Positions 15,929-19,527 of a stretch of 19,527 bases of DNA are shown in pieces (within the stretch, counting starts at the first letter, position 1; every line of letters begins with the position of its first letter). The notes under the pieces were generated by a model. That model was given only the letters and a program-made list of their open reading frames with translations. It did not search any database and had not been told where the DNA came from. Source of the stretch: Hydrogenothermaceae bacterium (GTDB lineage Bacteria > Aquificota > Aquificae > Hydrogenothermales > Hydrogenothermaceae); the NCBI GenBank assembly GCA_026984415.1, contig JALSSE010000071.1, forward strand, positions 1-19,527, given 5' to 3'. The position numbers and the translations under genes are program-made.

Positions 15929-15983
15929 ATATTAGAGGAATTTTTTTAAAAATTTATTAATATTTTGTTAAGATTTTTTAACA
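15929..15983 (-). promoter_or_regulatory. Candidate Pho-regulated promoter of the porin/pst operon
   Basis: On the minus strand, TTAA-starting motifs begin at 15981, 15971, 15960 and 15949, spacings of 10, 11 and 11 bases (TTAAAAAATC, TTAACAAAATA, TTAATAAATTT, TTAAAAAAATT). A TAATAT at 15934-15929 follows about nine bases after the last core and could be the -10, leaving roughly 25 bases of leader before the porin 2 ATG. There is no TTGACA -35, as expected of activator-dependent Pho promoters. PhoB/PhoP boxes are 11-bp direct repeats, and TTAACA is the PhoP core in Bacillus. An 18-base inverted repeat, TGTTAA-N6-TTAACA (15983-15966), is embedded here and offers an alternative reading as a dimer operator. 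Confidence 0.5.
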
Positions 15984-15999
15984 TTTTAGATTTGAATTT

Positions 16000-16407
16000 T
16001 TATTTGACAGGTAGACCTTCTTTTTTCCACTTATTAATACCACCCTGAAGGTTATAAACATTTTTGAAACCGAGAGATGTTAAGATTCTTGAAGCAGATG
16101 CACTCCTATTTCCTGAACGGCAGTAAACTATTATTTTTTTATCCCTGTAGTTTTGAATTTCTGAAATTCCTTCCCCTAAATTTCCTAAAGGAATTAAAAT
16201 TGAGTTAGGAATCTTACCTTCAGCTTTTACTTCTGAAGGTGTTCTAACATCAATGATAATTATATCTTTTTTATCTTTTTTTATCATCTGGTATGCTTCT
16301 TCAGGTGAAATATTTTTAAAATCTGCAAGAATATAACCTTTTTGATACAAAATAAAGAGAATGGCAGCAACAACAATCACTGCCAGTATAATATTTGATA
16401 AATTCAT
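16000..16407 (-). CDS. Membrane-anchored single-domain rhodanese
   Basis: The 135-residue protein has an N-terminal membrane helix (about residues 5-21) followed by one rhodanese domain. Recognisable elements are IIIIDVRTPSEVKAEGKIPNS (49-69) with the conserved DVR and substrate-entry strand, and the active-site loop C96-RSGNRS, in which Cys96 would carry the persulfide. The domain closes with GFKNVYNLQGGINKWKKEGLPV, standard for the family. Such proteins transfer sulfane sulfur to cyanide, thiols or sulfur-trafficking partners, and the anchor places this one at the inner membrane, probably facing the periplasm. It lies nine bases after the pentapeptide-repeat gene with an AAGGAA ribosome site, so they likely share a transcript. 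The physiological acceptor cannot be read from sequence. Confidence 0.9.
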   Translation of the reverse strand: MNLSNIILAVIVVAAILFILYQKGYILADFKNISPEEAYQMIKKDKKDIIIIDVRTPSEVKAEGKIPNSILIPLGNLGEGISEIQNYRDKKIIVYCRSGNRSASASRILTSLGFKNVYNLQGGINKWKKEGLPVK

Positions 16408-16416
16408 AATTTTTCC

Positions 16417-17049
16417 TTAATCGTCGTAATTACTTGGAAGTATTTTATCATAAGGGACATCAGCTTTACTTCCTTCTAACCAGGGCTTTTTCCCGTAAAC
16501 CAAAACTTCGTCAGCTTCTACATTTTCAAACCATATCCCTGCAAGTCTTGCTTTTCTAAGGTCTGTATGGCTGAATTTTGTTCTTATAAAACTTGATTTT
16601 TGTAAATCTGCACCTCTTAAGTTTGAATAACTAATATCAGCTTCATCAAAAGAAGAATTAGGTAAGTTTGAATCTTCCATTCTTATGTTTACCATATTTG
16701 CCTTGTTAAAATTGGCGTTTGGAGCATCACATACTAAAATCTGGGCTCTAAAAAGATTTGCCCCTTCAAAATTTGCTTCTCTTAAATTAACCCTCTGTAA
16801 AACAGCCCTTGAAAGATTGGCATTTTTAAAATTAGCTTTATTGAAATTTGCATCAGCAATAAACGCATTTTCTAAATTAGCACCTTCAAGGTTTGCACCT
16901 GATAAATCTGCACCAGTAAATGTGGCATCTGATAAATCTGCACCTGACAAATCTATACCTTGAAGTTCTGCAAAACTTAAATCTATTCCTTTTAAAGATT
17001 TCCCCTCTTTCACCATTTGCTCTAATTGCTCTTTAGTGTAATCTTCCAT
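16417..17049 (-). CDS. Pentapeptide-repeat protein
   Basis: Most of this protein (about residues 20-170) consists of A(D/N)LXX-type pentapeptides such as GADLSGANLEGANLENA and REANFEGANLFRA, which should wind into a right-handed quadrilateral beta helix of about seven coils. A short helical cap (MEDYTKEQLEQMVKEGKSL) precedes it, and a non-repeat tail (KKPWLEGSKADVPYDKI) ends it. No signal peptide is seen, so it is probably cytoplasmic. Two ATGs are available, at 17055 and 17049. I chose 17049 because the GGAGG site is about seven bases from it but only one base from the earlier ATG; product about 210 residues. Function is unknown: some relatives mimic DNA and shield gyrase, most are uncharacterised. 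It is followed closely by the rhodanese gene. Confidence 0.88.
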   Translation of the reverse strand: MEDYTKEQLEQMVKEGKSLKGIDLSFAELQGIDLSGADLSDATFTGADLSGANLEGANLENAFIADANFNKANFKNANLSRAVLQRVNLREANFEGANLFRAQILVCDAPNANFNKANMVNIRMEDSNLPNSSFDEADISYSNLRGADLQKSSFIRTKFSHTDLRKARLAGIWFENVEADEVLVYGKKPWLEGSKADVPYDKILPSNYDD

Positions 17050-17154
17050 ACACATTCCTCCGATAAAGTATTAATAGTTTACATAAAAATATTACTAATC
17101 CTGTATAAAAATTATGAGAAAAGTTAGAAAATATAATTAAAAGGGGAAAGCAAA
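17050..17154. promoter_or_regulatory. Divergent intergenic region between the pentapeptide-repeat gene and the pseudo-receiver gene
   Basis: About 100 AT-rich bases separate two divergent genes and should contain both promoters. A TATAAT lies on the plus strand at 17132-17137, but it is so close to the start at 17155 that it would leave only about ten bases of leader. TATAAA at 17104-17109 is a second candidate. On the minus strand TATTAA near 17075-17070 is a possible -10. None has a convincing -35, so I give no firm promoter call. Confidence 0.3.
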
Positions 17155-17979
17155 ATGCAAAAAATAAGCGTGGTTACCTGTAATAAAAAAGCAGAAAATC
17201 TTATATCTGAGCAGTTAAAAAATGTTAAGGAGTTAAAATTTTATCCAGATACTATCCATATGTTAAAGGATAAAGGAACGAAAGATTCTGACTTGATAAT
17301 ATACGACGCCTGTAATAATAAATTTGCGAAAGAGGATATAACAATTCTTCTTGAAAAAGAAAAAGGAAAGAAAATTTTTATATTAACTTCTAAAAAATAT
17401 CCGTTAGACAAAAATGGTTTTGATGAAAATATATCTGTATATCTTATTCCAGATGAAGTTGCCCAGTTTATAAAAGACCTGAATAAATTTGTTTATCCAG
17501 AAAAAAAATTACTTGAAAAAGAGATAGACAAAGCAGTCCATAGTTTTGAAAACTTCAAGGAAAAAAATGGAGAAACCTGCAATAAAGAGGAAAAAGAAAT
17601 AACCTCCAAAACCAAAGAAAATAAAGGATTAAAAAATACACAAAAGCCCTTTGACGAAGAAATTAAACTAAAAATTGCAGATTTAACAAAACAAAAGATT
17701 TCAACAAGCTCCATTGATATATCTTTTTCTATAAACAGGGACAAAATTGAGGAAATCATAATAAATTACATAATAAATGACATAATGACAGATATAAGAG
17801 AAAACATGGACTCTATTACAGAATCTATAAGGGACAGCATAAAAGAAAAAATACTTCTGATGATAGAAAATGAACTGAAAGATGAAATAAAGAACAGAAC
17901 ACTTGAAACTTCAAATGAAATAGTTTCAAACATTCTTCAAAACAAACTTGCCTCTATGTTTAATAACAATAATCATTAA
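17155..17979 (+). CDS. Unrecognised protein: degenerate receiver-like N-terminus plus helical, PopZ-like C-terminus
   Basis: I cannot name this 274-residue protein. Residues 1-115 alternate strands and helices like a CheY receiver (KISVVTC, DLIIYDA, KKIFILTS, VYLIPDE). However, the paired acidic residues after strand 1 are replaced by TCN and the lysine expected after strand 5 is absent, so normal phosphorylation is doubtful. Residues 115-190 are a Lys/Glu-rich linker. Residues 190-270 form strongly amphipathic helices (IEEIIINYIINDIM, IRENMDSITESI, IKEKILLMIENEL), ending in an Asn-rich tail. Some response regulators and polar scaffold proteins have similar repeated helical tails, which suggests a scaffold or oligomeriser rather than an enzyme. 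The ATG has AAGGGG upstream. glnD follows after 72 bases on the same strand. The coding frame is convincing; the role is inference. Confidence 0.7.
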   Translation: MQKISVVTCNKKAENLISEQLKNVKELKFYPDTIHMLKDKGTKDSDLIIYDACNNKFAKEDITILLEKEKGKKIFILTSKKYPLDKNGFDENISVYLIPDEVAQFIKDLNKFVYPEKKLLEKEIDKAVHSFENFKEKNGETCNKEEKEITSKTKENKGLKNTQKPFDEEIKLKIADLTKQKISTSSIDISFSINRDKIEEIIINYIINDIMTDIRENMDSITESIRDSIKEKILLMIENELKDEIKNRTLETSNEIVSNILQNKLASMFNNNNH

Positions 17980-18051
17980 AAATAGGCAGTTTATCTTTTA
18001 AAATTTTTGAAATATATTATGTAGAAACCAAATGCAGAGGTGTATGTTTTT

Positions 18052-19527
18052 ATGGATAAATTAAAAATAGACGCAAAAAAGGAAATATTAAATAAATATT
18101 TTGAAGGAAAAAAAGAAATAATAGAAAAACATTACGCAGGGGCAAAAGGACTTGACTGTGTCACAGAGCTTTCAGACCTTACAGATGAAACAATAAAAGC
18201 CCTTGCAGAACTGTCATTTCCAGAGTACGAAAAAGTTACAATTGTTGTTTTAGGTGGTTATGGAAGAAGGGAACTGTGTTTTAAATCTGATATAGATATT
18301 TCCCTTGTTTTTGAAGATGACGATATAGAAAACTTAAAAGCTGGAATTGAAAGCTTTTACTATTCCCTTTTAGATATGAAAGTTGATATTGGATTTTCAC
18401 CAAGGGATATTAAAACATTTATAAAATTAGCAGAAGAAGATTTAACCGTTGCTACATCACTGCTTCAAGGAAGGTTTATATTTGGAAATAAAGATATATA
18501 CAACCACTTAAATAAAGAATTTAAAAAATTGATAAAGTCTAAAAGAAGGGCTTACATTGATGCCACATTAAAATCAAGAAAGATGAGATATAAAAGCACA
18601 GGTAGCAGTATATTTATGATGGAACCACACGTTAAGGAAGGAGAAGGGGGACTTAGAGATTTCCACGAGGTTTTCTGGATAGCAAAAGTTTTAGACGATG
18701 TTGATAGCTATTACTACTTCGTAGAGAAAAATATCATTTTAGATGAAGAGTACAGAGAACTAATGAAAGCCTACGATTTCATTTTAAAAATCAGAAACCA
18801 GATGCATTTAATATGTAATAAAAAATGTGATGTTTTAGTTTTTCCATTACAGGAAGAAGTTGCAAAGAGATTAGGATATGCAGAAGAAGATTTTGATGAA
18901 GACCAGATTAGAGAAAGTGTTGAAAATATGATGAAATTCTACTATCTGAATGCAAAATCCATAAATACAATAACTAAAAGGATACTTAAAGCCCTAACGG
19001 AAACCCACGAATACGAATACTGCGAACCAATAGATGATGTTTTCATAAAAACAACAACGGAAATAGATATTATAAATGAAGAAAAATTTGAATCTAATCC
19101 TTTAAATGTATTAAAAGCTTTTAAATACTTTAAAGAGTACAGTTTAGATTTTTCACCAAATTTAGAATTTTTAATAAGAAAAAACCAAAAATTTGTTAAG
19201 GAAAATATTGATAATCCTGAACAGAAAAAATTAGTCAGAGAAATTTTTAGTAATGTAAACAACCTCCCTAAAACATTAAGAAAAATGCAGGAATTTTTTG
19301 TTTTAGACAGTCTTATACCGGAATTTGGCTTCCAGAGATGCCATTTCCAGTACGATGCCTACCACAAATACACAACAGATGCCCACGCTATAAAGGCTGT
19401 TGAAATGCTTGAAAACCTGTACGAATTAAACACTCCAGAAAAGAAAAAGATGTACGAGTTATATAAAGAAATTGAAAGGAAAGACCTTCTTATATGGGCA
19501 ATTTTCCTTCACGACATCGGAAAGGGA
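18052..19527 (+). CDS. glnD: GlnD, bifunctional PII uridylyltransferase/uridylyl-removing enzyme (partial, C-terminus outside window)
   Basis: GlnD senses glutamine and adds or removes UMP on PII proteins, controlling nitrogen assimilation. The frame is open from ATG 18052 to the window end (492 codons). The nucleotidyltransferase site is LGGYGRRELCFKSDIDIS (residues 67-84), with Asp80 and Asp82 as metal ligands. The family segment EPHVKEGEGGLRDFHEVF follows at 191-208. Near the cut, FQYDAYHKYTTDAHAIKAV and HDIGKG (487-492) mark the start of the HD uridylyl-removing domain. The missing part should hold the rest of HD and two ACT domains. AGAGGTG lies about nine bases upstream of the ATG; a GTG at 18040 is in frame but too close to that site. 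The N-terminal extension before GGxGR is shorter than in enterobacterial GlnD. Confidence 0.95.
   Translation, partial: MDKLKIDAKKEILNKYFEGKKEIIEKHYAGAKGLDCVTELSDLTDETIKALAELSFPEYEKVTIVVLGGYGRRELCFKSDIDISLVFEDDDIENLKAGIESFYYSLLDMKVDIGFSPRDIKTFIKLAEEDLTVATSLLQGRFIFGNKDIYNHLNKEFKKLIKSKRRAYIDATLKSRKMRYKSTGSSIFMMEPHVKEGEGGLRDFHEVFWIAKVLDDVDSYYYFVEKNIILDEEYRELMKAYDFILKIRNQMHLICNKKCDVLVFPLQEEVAKRLGYAEEDFDEDQIRESVENMMKFYYLNAKSINTITKRILKALTETHEYEYCEPIDDVFIKTTTEIDIINEEKFESNPLNVLKAFKYFKEYSLDFSPNLEFLIRKNQKFVKENIDNPEQKKLVREIFSNVNNLPKTLRKMQEFFVLDSLIPEFGFQRCHFQYDAYHKYTTDAHAIKAVEMLENLYELNTPEKKKMYELYKEIERKDLLIWAIFLHDIGKG

Noticed and set aside
16685..16963. Open frame on the plus strand through the pentapeptide-repeat gene, itself looking repetitive (Lys-Phe-Ala pattern)
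   Set aside because: It is antisense to a strong coding repeat; its repetitiveness is the mirror of the pentapeptide repeats, and it has no ribosome site.
16820..16990. Near-repeats of AAATCTGCACC-type units suggesting a DNA repeat or CRISPR-like array
   Set aside because: They are the codon-level image of ADLSGANL pentapeptides, in frame and of unequal spacing, with no spacers.
18942..19262. Minus-strand open frame inside glnD with hydrophobic segments
   Set aside because: Antisense to a well-conserved GlnD region; the apparent membrane protein character comes from complementing Lys/Asn-rich codons.

Overview
The window looks like a chromosomal core region from a low-GC, Gram-negative, probably thermophilic bacterium. 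The best guess is Aquificota, Hydrogenothermaceae-like (Sulfurihydrogenibium or Persephonella relatives). This is inferred from AT-rich Lys/Glu/Ile-heavy proteins, strong AGGAGG ribosome sites, frequent TTG starts, a 154-residue lumazine synthase and outer-membrane porins together with an mre-PBP2-rodA cluster. No marker RNA is present, so the assignment is an inference.

Layout. (1) Positions 1-4772, minus strand: the rod-shape operon mreB-mreC-mreD-mrdA(PBP2)-rodA, with overlapping or nearly touching genes and rodA cut by the window edge. (2) Positions 4853-8826, plus strand: dapA (lysine/diaminopimelate), a GnnA-like oxidoreductase and a GnnB-like aminotransferase (predicted 3-amino-sugar synthesis for lipid A), a tiny Cys-rich lipoprotein, ribH and nusB. 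(3) Positions 8799-15897, minus strand: a phosphate-scavenging operon, transcribed porin2 - porin1 - pstS - (hairpin) - pstC - pstA - pstB - phoU. An AT-rich region with TTAA motifs spaced 10-11 bp lies upstream and resembles a Pho-type regulatory site. (4) Positions 16000-17049, minus strand: a pentapeptide-repeat protein and a membrane-anchored rhodanese. (5) Positions 17155-19527, plus strand: an unrecognised protein with a degenerate receiver-like N-terminus and a helical C-terminus, then glnD, which runs off the window end.

How the parts fit. MreB/C/D, PBP2 and RodA form the elongasome; DapA feeds meso-diaminopimelate and lysine to peptidoglycan and protein; GnnA/GnnB would modify lipid A. 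The first 8 kb is therefore largely envelope biogenesis. The Pst block is complete for uptake: two outer-membrane channels, the periplasmic binding protein, the ABC transporter and PhoU. No phoB/phoR is visible.

Most of the window is ordinary housekeeping. The points most worth a second look are: mreC has no ATG/GTG/TTG start able to give a full-length product; the periodic TTAA array ahead of the porin/pst operon; the hairpin followed by a TATAAT between pstS and pstC; the pseudo-receiver protein beside glnD; and the CxCxCxC lipoprotein. I found no CRISPR array, tRNA, rRNA, insertion sequence or prophage. No gene-free stretch exceeds about 110 bases.
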